From: Prunella strophiata | Taxonomy: Eukaryota > Chordata > Aves > Passeriformes > Prunellidae | Assembly: GCA_036583965.1 (NCBI GenBank) | Contig: JAZBQD010000019.1 | Span: forward strand, 14,771,585-14,835,584 | Length of the DNA stretch: 64,000 nucleotides | Direction: 5' to 3' | Shown here: piece after piece, positions 50,569-63,000 of the stretch | Layout of the letters: each line of letters opens with the position of its first letter | Numbering within the stretch: the stretch's first letter is position 1 | Program-made: the position numbers and the translations under genes | The notes under the pieces: model-generated | The model's input: only the letters and a program-made list of their open reading frames with translations | Told to the model about the DNA's origin: nothing | Databases searched by the model: none

Positions 50569-53500
50569 AATACATCAATTGATGAGAGGTGTCAGCTTTT
50601 TTTGTTTTGTTAACCTGTTCACTTTTTGGACATCAGATGAAGAGACTGACAGGAAGCTAACCTAAAACTCAAGGGTTTTCATTAGGAAACAGTACAATAA
50701 CAAGAGGAAAACAATCAGATCCCTTATAGGTATCTGACTGTGAAGAAGTGCTGGCATACACCTGTCAGATTAAAGACTGAATCCTGCCACCCACATACTG
50801 TCCTGGCAGTTTATTTATTTTTTTTTTTTTCACTCTTTTTTTTTCTGCAGCAGATTTTCAGTCTTCTTGAGTAGAAAAGATACCAGTTTCTTCCAGGAAA
50901 AAACACTTCCCTGGCTTTGAAATGTAAGGAAAAACTGTCAAATTTAGCTTGGTATTTTCTAGGCTGTTTTTTCGAAGGCTGAGCTTTTTAAGAGAAGCTG
51001 TACTTTGAAGAGAAAAAATACAGTCTAACCTGTGGGAGTCAGCTAGAGTGAGGTGAAAATAAAGCAATTATTTCACTGCAAGCTTTTATGAAGATTTTTG
51101 AGTCTCCTGTCAGAAAATAAAGCATGCTAATAATGGAACTTAGTTACAAAATCCAACTGTTTTTGTTCCAGTATGGATAAACCTGTGGACAGAGGGGTTT
51201 AAACCTGATGTGAATCAGAAGGGGCCATTGCTCCTCCTTGGAGCTAATTTTAATGGTTTGAATGTGGAACACTTAGTTCTGTAATTTTGCTTTTGTGCCA
51301 TCCTGCATGACCAGAGACCAGTTCTTTTCTGAAGACCTTGCTAGTATATCCACTAAGGAAGCACCATATAGCTCTTGGCTTCTTGGTTCCTTCTTTTCTG
51401 CACTTTGGAAAGTGATGGTTCTGCCCATCTCCCTTCTCCTGTGCTATCACCCACTCTGCCTTTTGAGGTTTTCCAATGCCTATATGTCCTTCCTGCTAAA
51501 GTACTGCAAGCAAAATACATGGCATGTTCAGTACTTACAAGTGAATTAGAAATACTCAGAGAAACCAGTATATTTTCTGAAACCATTTTTTAATTATTGT
51601 AAAAGCTTTGTGCTTATAGAAAGTTTGGAGTATTTTTGGTACCATCTGGACACCTAAGCTTGGACAACAAATCACTTTTGACATAATGACGACAGTGTAT
51701 AATACTGTGTTCTTCTAACCCATGTCTCATTAATGTGGAAGCACATGGATTTTCCTGCAAAATGTGGATTCACCATCTGTGCTAGTATTCTTTGCATGAA
51801 GTGAAAGCCTGTTCTTTGTGTTGTGATTGCAATGGACCCATTCTGCTTTTAGTGCCTTCTCTCTTGGACCAAATGGGTAGGTCACAGAACAAAATACATC
51901 TACACCAAACACTGCTTACTGCTAATGCTTATTTACCTTACATCAAATGTGGGAGCTACCTACATTTATTAAAGGTGGAGTGTCACAGATTAAGTGACAT
52001 TTTTCTGTTGTTCCCCCTTTTGCTTCTTTATGCTTTGACATTTATTGGCTTATTTGGGCTGGAACCTCTGGAGTTGTGGAAACTCTGAATTCCTTGTATA
52101 CCCCTTGTAGATGTCAAAGCCTAATGGCAGTAGCATTAAGAGATAAAATGTTACAGGCAGGTTTATAACAGGTGTAGGAGAGAGTTGCAGCTTGGTTTGA
52201 ACCATGTTGCACATGAGTTATAAAGTAGCTTAGAGGTTATTTGCCTCTAGAGCTAGGAATGATGTTTTAGTCTGATCTAAGGCTGGGGATCCTCAGCTTC
52301 ACTGTACTTCACCATTGATGTCTGAACTGCTATTTAAATTCTCCTGCCTTCATTGTGACTCCTTTTATATTTATGGAATAATAGTTAAGGTTCTTATATA
52401 GAAGATATTGCAAAGCAATCTTTTTACCATTATGTAATTTGAAGTATTACCAAAAAAAGTGTTTTATATGCTCTGAAACTTTATACTACTATCATATTAA
52501 TGGAGAGCTTCATTCACAAGCTGGTACTGATGGTTTCCCCATGAAACCTGTCAAGCCCAGGGATCTTTCATCATCTTATTCTTCCTTCATCTCTGTCAAG
52601 TTCTTTTTTTTTTTTAATATACTCTTGGCATTGAGAAATAGATGTAACATCTTTAAGTAATAAAATAAGTATGTTAGCAGTAAAAATTTAATCTGCTTCA
52701 GTAAATTAATTGATTTAGTATGACTGAGCAAAGTACAATTAAGGGACAGATTCTATTTTCTTGTGCTTTCAGTAGTTTTACTTCTGCAATCTCTGTATCT
52801 TATGGAAGATACATGTCTGTGTTTTATTAATGAGTTTTTATGGTAATTTTGTTACATTAGTAAGTAATACCAAAGGGGCAGGAAAGGGCAAAAAAAAAGA
52901 GATTTTTCTGTAAATGGATTCAGAGTATCAATTGAGGGGTTAGACTTCTCTAAGGACACTGTGAGGGAAGACAGTTAAAACAGGACAGCAGGAAGATGCT
53001 GGGGCTGGAAGGGGACTGAAGGGGCTGGAAGCTGGACAAGCTGGTGTAGAAGGAGGGTGCCTGATCCCTGTGGTTTGGGGGCAAGTCCATCTTTCTTCAG
53101 ACACTGTGAATGACTTACTGGATTCGGTAACAAATTTGAAACAGCAATAGCAAAGCCTTTCTTAGGTCCTTAATGCAAAATTCTGGTGAGGTTTAACAAA
53201 GAAGAGCAGTGGCTGGTGGTGGCCAGAAGGATATTATCACAGAATTGGCTGGAGTAGCATTTTCTGAAATAAGAGAATGTCAGTAGGAGAGACTTGAACA
53301 TGTAGACAGACAAAATCCTATGATTTTGCCTGCTGGGATGAGAAAATTGAAAGCTGCTCACTGGGGACATGGAGGAGGAGGTAGTTATAATATAGGAATC
53401 TAGAAGATTTTGATGCTTTGTTCATGACTTAAATCCACCAAACCATGTACTTGGGCAGACCTCAGTAACTATAAGCTATTAAGCTTGTCTATCCTTCCTA

Positions 53501-56500
53501 CTTGTCATATGAATTTCTTTGCCTGCAGCTGGGATCTGATCTTGCACCCACTGAATTTTTTGCCATTGAGCTCAGTGAGGCTAAATCTGGCTACTGCAGT
53601 GGGGGAACTGCTCATCTCTGCCTGTCTCACATGCACAGAGTTGCATGCTGAGGCTCTGAGCACACAGTGAGGGTCCTCCAAGGGCTGCAGTGTGGCTGGA
53701 GCCAGTTTATATAAATGTATCTGCCTGCAGTTCAAAAACCTGAATGCACAGAACTACATAGCAGAATTAAATCTAGATCCTCGGATCAGCCTGATATCCC
53801 ATACACTTGTCCTGGGTTAGCGTGTTGTCAGGTGAGCCAGCAGCACACCTGTGCAAGAGGGGTGATGTGGAAGGCCCTGGGTGGATGTTGCAATGCTTTA
53901 TGCAGTCATTTGCCACGCTGTAGGGCTCTAGAGTCATTCTTATGGCTTCTGGCCTATTTCTCAGCAAAGCAATTAGCAAGTCCGAAAGGTCTTGCCTCAA
54001 GGCTTTCACAAGCCATGAATTATGCATTTTATTCTGTGTCCTGTTTTTCCTTTCTCTAACATGCTCTTTCTGATCATGTAATGTCTTATTTTCCCCTCCT
54101 ATAAAATCTGACAGCCTGGTGCCCATAGCAGGGGCACAGGAAAGCCTTTTTATTATCTATTTCCAACATACAACTTCTTTAGTTGGTTGGCTGGGTGATT
54201 TTATTTCAGGTGGTGTTCGTGAAAGAAAGTGCTTGTTGCAGACAACAATATCTTTAGGCTATTCAGTGCCTTCCCTTCTGAGAGCAATACCAATCTGAAG
54301 GGCATTCAGCAGCAACAGCTGCTGCCCACCTGCCACCATTAAAACACAGGTTTAGAGTTTATTTACAGCACCATGGAGCCATAAACGTGGCCACTGCCCC
54401 TCTGGTCTGGTGCAGCTAAGGAATAACCTAGGCTGTGTCAACATGAGTACCCTCCAAAGTTAATGAGAATTAACTTTCCTGAAAGTCAGCCTGGATGCTG
54501 GTGTGATGGTTCCCCTGAAGAATGAAGGTGGCTCTGCCTCAGCTGCTTATAGTTAAATGTAAACTGAATTAAGGATACTTTTTTTCCTCTTTTGGTGTTC
54601 TACATGAGACAAGGTGTTAGCAGTGTGATCTTCCATTGCATGCTTGAAGTCGACCCAAGTCCTGACAACAGAAAAAAAGCAGAGGAAAAAACCAGAAAAA
54701 CAGAAAGCAGTGAGGGTGGCAGAGGAGGGGACCCTGCATGGCAGACAGTTGGGCCAAGCATGTGCTGTGTACCAGGATCAATACCTGGGCTCATTCACAG
54801 CTGCTGGTGCTGGAGGCTGTGCTGGGAGGGGCAGGCAGAGGAGGCTTTAGCTGGAAAGGCTGAGCACAGAGCCCTGTCCTGCTGGAGCACTGGGGCTCAT
54901 TTGTCTGTAATTCCGGTTTTTGCTTTTGACATCGCCTTGAGGCAGGGAGGAGGAGTAGTGTGGCTACTCTAAACAAAAATAGGCTAGGAATTAATTTCAA
55001 GAGTATTTTCCTGCTTTTCTGTCTCAACAAGAAGCTCACTGGGGATGCCTGAGCTGCTGTTAATAACAAGGATGCAGGAAAGTGACCACATGTGTGTGGG
55101 TATGTTTACTGTACAGCTGACAAAGCAGGGTTATATACTTAATAGCTGTATACCTATAGTGGTTCCTATAAGCAGTTTATTAGGCCTCTCCAGACTTCCA
55201 GGATGCTCCAGGGAAAATGCCTACATGGCCCCATAGCTATACATTACCTGTTCATCTGCTGATCCATGGGATGCAATTATTCCTCCAGGCTCACAGAAAA
55301 TGCTGTCCTAATTCAGTGCTGTGGCAGTGAGTGTGGAATGAAAGATGACTTTCAGCCACTTCAGGAGCTTGCTGCTGCCTCCTCTCAGGAGTCCCCAAGG
55401 AATTCTGCATGCCTGCAAGGGAGCCAGCTCGTTTCTCAAATCAGTTATTTGGGATTCAGACCCACCCACTCTAGATGGTAATTCTGGGCAGTGTCAGCTG
55501 GGAGGTAATTTGGTCCCAAGGCCCATCGTTTTGCTGCTGGGGATTCTCCATGGATGCTGGGATTGCAGCATGTGGGGGTGGGGGAACTCACAGATTCAAA
55601 GCCTGTGCTGGCCAAATTACACAAGCTGTGTTTTCCAGTACCAGTGTTCTCATGCTTTCTTTGCCCTCCTGCACTGAAAATCTTGTTTAGTTAACAAAAT
55701 CAATTACAAGCTGAGGCTGCTCTTGGACTTCTAGTAAATGTAAAATTTAATTGCTACGATGAGAAATATTTGAGTAGTGAATTTAGTGTTGTGATACAAG
55801 CAAGGCAAGATTTGTAGGGAGAAGTAATGCCTTTTTTTAGGCTGGCTGGTAACAACTTAGTTGTTTTTCCTTATCCTGTTTGTTGGCTTAATAAAAGCTC
55901 CCACCTCACCTCAGATTTTTTTGGTAGCATGCTTATCTGAGCAACAGAAATCAATGGCATTAGCCTTGTGCAAGTGGTCATGCTACCAGACTGTGGACTG
56001 AAACAAACAAATTCAATGTTAATTTGTATAAACCCAGTTTATTTATTGTCTTGCTTCTGTTGCTTTTTTAATCTAATTTGTGACCATTAGGAAAAAAATT
56101 AAGTTCTTCCATTTTTACAGGGTAATCTCTTGAAAGTACATCGTACTTTCAGCCTGGCTACAAATAAGTGAGGTTACAGCAGTGACTGACTGAGAATGAC
56201 AAGTAACAGCATAGCCAAGGCCCAGCCTGACAGCAGATGCAAAATGTGAAATTTGGCCTTGAGAGGTAGTAAGTGGATAAATTAAACTATACTTGTAAGC
56301 AGAGAGCACTGTTTAGCTGTACTGCCATAACTTGAGTTTTCCCAGTGATGCCCAGTCCCTGAACAAAGTCAACCATCTGTGCTTCATGGTAAAAAGCAAC
56401 ACATAAAATACCTATCCAGTCTGCAGCTTGCTAGTAATCCCAGCATGTATAATGTATTAAAACAAGAAGTTTCACTGCTTGAAATGCAAATATTACAAAT

Positions 56501-57504
56501 CATATATACATTTTTCCTAGTTTATTTGACTGTGTAGGGCGAGGCCTATTTAAAGTTCATCCTGCCGTAGCTTATTTATGCATGGAAAGTCCTTGAGGAG
56601 TGCTTCAGGGAGGAGGCAGGAGCAAAGACTGGGAGATGCCTGAGTGTTTCTTCAGCCCTTGCCAGGCTGTTGATGTTGTCCTGGGATCATTCATTCCCAA
56701 AAACAGTGTTAGGATTTAATTCACCTTTTCTGTTCTTGCAATGGCTAGCAGAGCAAAGTGGAAATATATTTTAATTTACTAAAGCAATATTTGAGGTACT
56801 AACAAAAGCCCCATGTCTGGGAGGACCCTGGTGTAAACAGTAGGGAGATTGTTTGAACTGCTCACTTCCAAACTACTTCAGCAAATGTTTCCTTGATCAG
56901 TACAGTCTACTCCTATCTGCAGCCACTGTAGCTGCTGGTATTACACGCCTGGAAGGTCCCTCCTGTTGACTTAGCCCTCATTAAAGCTGTGCCTTTCTCA
57001 CAGCTATGACTCTTAAGGACAAACACTGAGTTGTGGCACTTTGCAGGGGCTGGATGTGATCCCTGAACCTAGCTGCCCTGTCTAATAAGAGTCCTGGGAC
57101 TCTCTTTACAATTTTGGCTCACTGGGTGGCATTTCTCTTTAGCCCTAACTGGAAGTTGGACCTTCTCAGCTCGTCATGCAGATTTCCCCTGCAGCCCTGA
57201 CTTTTCCCTGGGTTTGATGGTCGTTTGCAGTAAATGAGAATATGAAATGCTAAATGCTAGGCTAGGAAAGCACTCTCCTTTGCTATGAGAGAATTAGGCT
57301 CACTTTCAGCCTCTGCTGTAACTCATGCAGACACAGAAAAAGGTTTGGGGCCAGCGATGTAAACACTGCAGGCTACAGTGTAAGCCCTGCAGCTACCGAG
57401 GTGGCAGGACTAGCAGGGGGAGACAGAGGTCGCCCCTATTTCCTTTTGACAGGGTCAGCAAGCACTAATCCTTCCCTGCCAGGGGAAAGTTGCTCGGTTT
57501 GCTC

Positions 57505-57600
57505 GCGGGGGTCACGTCAGCCCATGTTTATGCACCGAACACAGCAGGAGAGCACATAAAAGAGCAGTGTTGTCAGCTGAGCCCCCCCGCCCTATACAAA
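57505..57600 (+). promoter_or_regulatory. Candidate internal promoter in CLMN intron 1
   Basis: A local GC/CpG-richer patch in AT-rich intron. It contains a CRE-like TCACGTCA at 57,512-57,519 and a TATA-like CATAAAAG at 57,555-57,562, with a second TATA-like CTATACAAA at about 57,592. A start near 57,585 would fit the first box. A good splice donor, CCCAG|GTGAAG, ends at 57,776. The intervening ~190 bases have no ATG, so this would be a non-coding alternative first exon. This is inference from motif layout only. Confidence 0.3.
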
Positions 57601-58575
57601 CACTGCCTTGTTTAGCCAACTTGGCTCGTCATTTTTATTTTACTTTGGTGGGGTAAACTCCCTTTTTCTTCTGTGGTGTTGGTAGAAGACTGTGTTCCAT
57701 CTATTAGTTGCGTGTAGTACTTGCTCGTTGTGTCTGCCTTAGAAACCTCCAGGTTTATACATCTGCACCATCCCAGGTGAAGACTGCAAGAGGTGATTCC
57801 CCCCCATCACTGCATATTCTGAACTCAATCTGAATCTGCTTACCCACTTTCCTGGTTTTCTTACTGAATGCAGATTGAATATCAAGTGCTTATGCACAGG
57901 TAAAACTATTTGTTATAGCTGAGTCCATCAGGTTAATGCTGAATTAACAGGACAATTAAGTGAAAAAAACCCTTGGGTATGATTGCTCATGTAGGCCCAA
58001 AGAGCATATTGCTGTGGAAAAAGAACAACTCTACCAAATCTGAGTTTCTGTTATTCTGCAAAAGAAACTTATCAGATGATTGCAGTTTTTGATTATTGCT
58101 TTATTCCATTGGCCTTCCCCAGCCCACCAGCTCAAATTCACTATTAAATATCACTAAATAATCTCTAAAAATCAGAGTGCGGATATTTGCAAACCTGTCC
58201 TTGAAGAGAGGTCATTGCTTTTCATTGTAAAGGATGCAAATGTGGAGCAGAAGGTAACTCTAGTCTTTTCTCCCTGAAAAAAAAATATTTCCAAGGCCAA
58301 GGAGAGAATTTTTGTGTGCAGAACTTACAAATAATACTCAAAACAGAACTTTGTTGTCGTCATGCTAACTATTTTTAAAGAACCATTGAAGTGGTGTTAC
58401 AAAAAAAACCAAGCAGTGAAAAGCCCCCATTGCTGTAGGTGCTGACTCTTGTTCAGAAGCTGCCTGGCTGTAGTTTCCCTGTCACTGCTACCTTGGCATG
58501 GTGTGCCACCCTGGACGTGTCTAAACTGTGCTGAGCTTGTCTGTAGAGAGATGGGAAGTGCTTCAGGGTAGAAGC

Positions 58576-58577
<2 letters not shown>

Positions 58578-58612
<35 letters not shown>
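58578..58612. repeat. (TG)17 microsatellite
   Basis: Uninterrupted TG/GT dinucleotide run of about 35 bases. Long pure dinucleotide runs are usually length-polymorphic and can adopt Z-DNA. Confidence 0.95.
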
Positions 58613-58614
<2 letters not shown>

Positions 58615-59504
58615 CTAGGCAGTCTGGATCAAACTCTCTTTAAGTTGTGCTAATAATTAACCCTCAGCTTGTAGTAACTATCCAGCATAATGATAACCAC
58701 AGTGCTGGCTGCTGTCCACAAGGTTACTGGGTATGTACTGCACAGCATATCCCTTCCACTCTGTGTCTGAAAGCTGTCTGTGAATGTGAATGAATGTGAA
58801 AGATTCTAAATCAGGCACACTTGCCAGTATCTTTTTCCAGATTCTAATACTTTATAGGCAGATACCATTTCATCTGTCCTTTGACCTGTTATGTCAGACT
58901 TGAAGAATATTCTTCTTGCAGACTTCATTAAAGCTCTTGAGCACACACTGTGGGCTATGCTCTCATGTTTGTGTTAGCAGTGGTGCTTTTTCATGTTAAA
59001 CTGGTTTGACCATAAACTGGATGAGATTAAGTCCACGTCTCTTTTATCTGGATTGTTTTTTCCTTCTTCTGTGTTATGTGATGGTGGGTAAGCAAAGCAG
59101 CAGTTGGGTCTCTGTGTTGTTAATCACCCTTTCTGTCCAATTCCTTGAGGTATGAAGGATGCAAACAGGCAGCCAGTGTGTTTATGGTTGCCAATCTCTG
59201 ATGCTTTGGCAGCTCATATAGAAAATATTACTAAGAGGTGCAGGAATTATTGTAACTTTTGTTTATGCTTAAAATATCATTTGCTTTAAATATCATCTGC
59301 TTCTTCTTGCCAGATGCTTTGCCCTAGCTGCATTCCCTCACCTGATTGTCATCAAAGCTGGAATCCTGGCACAGGCAATGTGGCTGCAGAGCTCCATGAT
59401 TGAACCTCATCCTGGTGGCTGAAACTCGGCAATGAGAAACTTTTCACTGCAAACCAAAGGGAGCTCAGGCAGCCTGGGAAGGGGAGCAGAAAACATGCCC
59501 TTCC

Positions 59505-59540
59505 CCCTGTGTGGTGACCCTGTGTGGTGACCCTGTGTCT
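59505..59540. repeat. 13-bp tandem repeat, about 2.6 copies
   Basis: CCCTGTGTGGTGA occurs twice in direct succession, followed by a partial third copy (CCCTGTGT). Confidence 0.88.
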
Positions 59541-59958
59541 CACCCCGCAGACCAGCCACCCTGAGTCTCCCACCAAGCTGATTTACAGCCTCTCCGTAAG
59601 TGCATGTGTGCAGGAAAGGGAAACTGAGCTGTAGTTAATCTCATGTTTCTAAGCAACCAGGTAATTCTCTGCAGCCGATCCCTAAAGGGAAATTCCTGTT
59701 TTCCTGCACCCCTGCTCAGAGGACACTTTCCTCTTTGCCTTCTCCAGCTCCTGGGCAACAGGCAGTGGAGTCTGAGGAGGGTCACAGCTTTGCAGCATTT
59801 CTCCAAATGCTGTGGGGGAGGGTGAGGAAGCACAAAAAAGGCACTTTGTTAATGGTCTGTAACAGGTAAGGAGGTATTCCTTGCAAAATCAGTAGATAAG
59901 AGGGAGTGTGGAAAGTTTAAATGTTTTTTTTTTAAACTGAAAATCACAATCAGAAGTT

Positions 59959-59976
59959 GGGGGGGTGGGGAGGGGG
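59959..59976 (+). other. G-quadruplex-capable G tract
   Basis: A run of seven G, T, four G, A, five G. The first run can be split into two G-triplets, giving four G-tracts with one-base loops, the layout that favours a stable parallel quadruplex in the plus strand (the CLMN coding strand). Confidence 0.7.
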
Positions 59977-60274
59977 TCCTGTGCTCCAAGAAGCTTAAAA
60001 ATGTCTGAATAGTGTATTCTCTTTACAGTGAAACCTGTTTGCTGTTAAGTTTTGGTGATAGAAGTGACTGAATTCTATTCTCAGTCTGTTTGAGCCCCTC
60101 AGAGTGACTATAAGGAACTAGCCTTTTATTGATAAAAGGTTCCCGAGCCTCAGACGTCAGACTGTAGAAACAGGAGTTACAGGAAATTGAGATGAAATGA
60201 GATCTCTGAGCTTCTCCACTTTTGGAAGAATGGAAGCCAGGCTGAGGCTTCATAATAATAATTATTTTTAGGGC

Positions 60275-60296
60275 TTTTTTTTTTTTTTTTTTTTTT
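60275..60296. repeat. T(22) homopolymer
   Basis: About 22 consecutive T residues preceded by an ATAATAATAATTATT stretch. It is a simple repeat. It ends roughly 135 bases before the SINE but is not joined to it. Confidence 0.85.
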
Positions 60297-60431
60297 AAGT
60301 CACATGACCCTTACACAAGCAGTTATACTGAAGGTGATGTGTGCTGAACCCCGAGATGTGCTGGAATGGTGATAAGAATTGGGCAATGAACTCTAGTCAC
60401 AGCTCCAGCCCCAGTGGGGAAGGTCAGTACC

Positions 60432-60577
60432 TGACCCTGGAATTAGCTCATTTGGTTGGAGCATGGTGCTAATAATGCCAAGGTCACAGATTTGATCCCT
60501 GAACAGGCAATTCAGAGAAGAGCTGGGCTCAGTGATCCTCATCAGTCCCTTCCAATGCAGAATATCTTGTGATTCTG
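60432..60577 (+). mobile_element. tRNA-Ile-derived SINE with CR1-like tail (TguSINE1-like)
   Basis: The first ~70 bases align with nuclear tRNA-Ile(AAU). They include an A-box region (TTAGCTCATTTGGTTGGAGC), an anticodon-arm match (GGTGCTAATAATGCCAAGGTC, anticodon AAT) and a B-box region (GATTTGATCCC), with CpG-decay substitutions relative to the tRNA gene. A unique middle part is followed by a CR1-type tail (CAGTCCCTTCCAATGCAG... ending TGTGATTCTG). A tRNA-Ile head with a CR1 tail is the described structure of TguSINE1 in passerines. The copy is not a functional tRNA: the acceptor stem is not paired and the body runs straight into the SINE. Nearest plausible alternative: an isolated tRNA-Ile pseudogene, which the CR1-like tail argues against. 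Confidence 0.85.
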
Positions 60578-61549
60578 CTCAGGGAAGCAGTGCTGGGTGA
60601 CTTGAGAAATGCTTCTATTGGTTGAAGGCTGTCCATTTGACCAAACAGAAATTCTGGTTAAAGTGGGGGTAAAAAATACTAGAAATTCAACAGTAGTCAA
60701 AAGGAGGGAATATAGTTAATAGAAATAGACATGTCATGTAGGACAGGTGCATCACTGTCTTGAGTTTTGGGGTTTTTTGCCTTGCCTGGTCTTTTATAAT
60801 CTGGAGCTCAGCTAGGAAGCTGTCCCTGTTGGCCTTTGTCCTGTTTATTGACAAATATGTGCTGTTGACTACTGTTGAGAACACCAAGTCCCCTTCCATT
60901 TAACCCAGATAAGATTCTGTGTCAAATGGACATTTAGGTATGACCCAGCATTCTTGTCCAGAAAAGTGTGTACCAAACCACTCTGCATGAAGGTTTTATA
61001 GTTTGGGTAACCAGATGCTGGGAGCACAATTCTTTGGAACAAGCCTGATGCATTTAAGCCTGTAACAGGCATGTACTTTTACAGAGTGAAGTACGGAAAT
61101 AACTTTTGAAAATATAACTTCAAAGTTATATTCTTGAGTTATAACTTATGGGAGGGGCACTCATGAGATGGACTTGAAGTGCTGACCAGGCAGGGTGCCT
61201 TGTGCCATGAACCTCCTCACTGACCTCGGGGGAGCCACAGAGCCACACCTCTGTAATGGCTGAGTGACTTCTTCTCAGCACCACCCTGGCCCTTCACTGG
61301 GATGCCCTGGAAGCACAAGGGAAGGCTCAGTGGGAAAGGCTCACCTGGGCATGGCTGTCCAAGGGCTGTCCTGCCCATCCTGCGGCCTGCGCATGGGCTT
61401 GCCTCTGTGGTGATGTGCAGAGCAACACAACCAGGCCTGCCCGGGGCTGGACAGATTTCATTTCCAGGCAGGAAACGCTGTCAGGGCAAATTAGGAGGAA
61501 ATCTTCCAGCAGATTCATTTTATTCCTAAATCTTGGCTGTGTTTATCTC

Positions 61550-61655
61550 TCCCGTGGCAGTGCAGTGTGGCTCGCAGGCCTGCCCTGGTGCAGCCCACAC
61601 GGGCCCGGCAGGCCCGGCGCGAGGTCTGGGCGCGTACCGAGGCTGGTACCTGTGC
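61550..61655. other. Small CpG-rich patch in intron
   Basis: About 100 bases with a cluster of CpGs (CGGGCCCGGCAGGCCCGGCGCGAGG and neighbours, shown here only by type) in an otherwise CpG-poor intron. No splice sites, Sp1 boxes or start elements accompany it convincingly. It may be a regulatory patch or an unmethylated remnant. Confidence 0.35.
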
Positions 61656-62559
61656 ACAATGAGTTTCTTCCTCTGTGGTACTTGTGTAGAAGGTCTGACC
61701 ATGGTTAAGGGCAGGGATTAGTGGGCAGGAATTGCCTTAGAAGACAGAGAGATTAAAGCTGCTGTTGAAATTTTGGTTTGGGAACACACAAGAAATATCC
61801 TAGTTGACAACCACCAGCACTGCATATGAGGTAGCTGTTTTCTGTCAGGCATGTCTGCTCTCAGCACCAACATGGGCTTTCATCTGTTTTTAAATTAATG
61901 TTAATTACAAGTTATTAATACTTTTTTAAACAGCAAAATGCAGCTGAAAGCAATTACCCCTAATTGCTAATTTGGGTATGTACACCCAAAATGGTAATCT
62001 CTTCATCTGAACACCCAGTTCTCACTAGAGTCAGGCAGTGTGTTTTTGCTTCCATTTTCTACTTCAGTTTTGGATTGTGTGATAGTTTTTCTTTTTAATG
62101 GCTTCACTGAAAGCTACAAGATCTCTTCTCAAAAGTTCTGTGATCTTCTGGAAAGCATGATCTTGTTAACTGTTAGGGAGGCCTAACCAAAGATGCTCTT
62201 TGGTTTTGGAGGCGTGTTTAAAACACAGTCACTGACATTAGGAATTAATTAGTTCTTGCAAGTCGTGCATAACATGCGCTTGAATTTGTGCTGGATCTCA
62301 ATTTCATCTGTGAACATCATCATCCTTTTTGAGAAGCTAACAGCCACAAAGGCGGCTTGTGCTGATAAATTTGTGGTACAGTTCAATGCTGACCTTTGCA
62401 ATCCCAGGTCTCAGATGGTTTTGGACTTTAAAAATTTAATTCAGAGATACCATGGCTTATCTTTCCATCTGCATATTTTCTTTCATCCTTGCCAATGCAG
62501 GAAAGATTCAAAGCTGCCAAATTCTGCCAGTGGGAAATGGCCTTTCTGGTACTGCAGTC

Positions 62560-63000
62560 ACAATCTGGTAGAACAGATTGTTAGATGGGTTGAAATCTGC
62601 TGGGACCACCTTCAGCTGGACTCCAGGAGATCAAAGGGCTGACATCCAGCTGGCTCCAAGTAGTGAGCAGTGTACTCTGCTGGAGTCCACGTTGCTCGAC
62701 ATTTTGATCAGCACCGAGTGTGCCTTCCTCATGTGTGTGAATGAACCTAAATTAGGGGTAGCAACAACAAATGAGAGAGCCTAAATCCACAGGGATAAAC
62801 TTGGTGACTAGGCCAACATGAAGCTCGTGGAATTCAGAAAGCAAAACGGTCTGCACCTTGGTGAGACCAACTCCTTGCAGTGGTAGAGGCTGGGAAGCAG
62901 CTGTGTGCCTTGTGGTGCAGCTGATATGGACATGGGCATTACTGTGAATGCCAAAAGATGCCAGTGGATCTCAAAGTTTAAAACAACCCAACAATGCACC
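62560..63000 (+). mobile_element. Ancient, highly diverged CR1 relic
   Basis: Gapped similarity to the part of CR1 that encodes the reverse-transcriptase C-terminal region. The best block is near 62,811-62,865, where AACATGAAGCTCGTGGAATT and then GGTCTGCACCTTGG match the 'aacctcatgaagttcaa...ggtcctgcacctggg' segment. Weaker matches lie upstream near 62,695-62,760. Stops and indels interrupt every frame. Confidence is moderate because the match was judged by eye. Confidence 0.5.

Noticed and set aside
53805..53835. TGTCCTGGGTTAGC resembling the start of an avian LTR
   Set aside because: Only a short match. No matching second LTR, primer-binding site or retroviral frame was found nearby.
60435..60505. 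Functional tRNA-Ile gene
   Set aside because: The B box and stems carry substitutions, the 3' acceptor stem does not pair, and the sequence continues into a CR1-like tail, so it is a SINE head.
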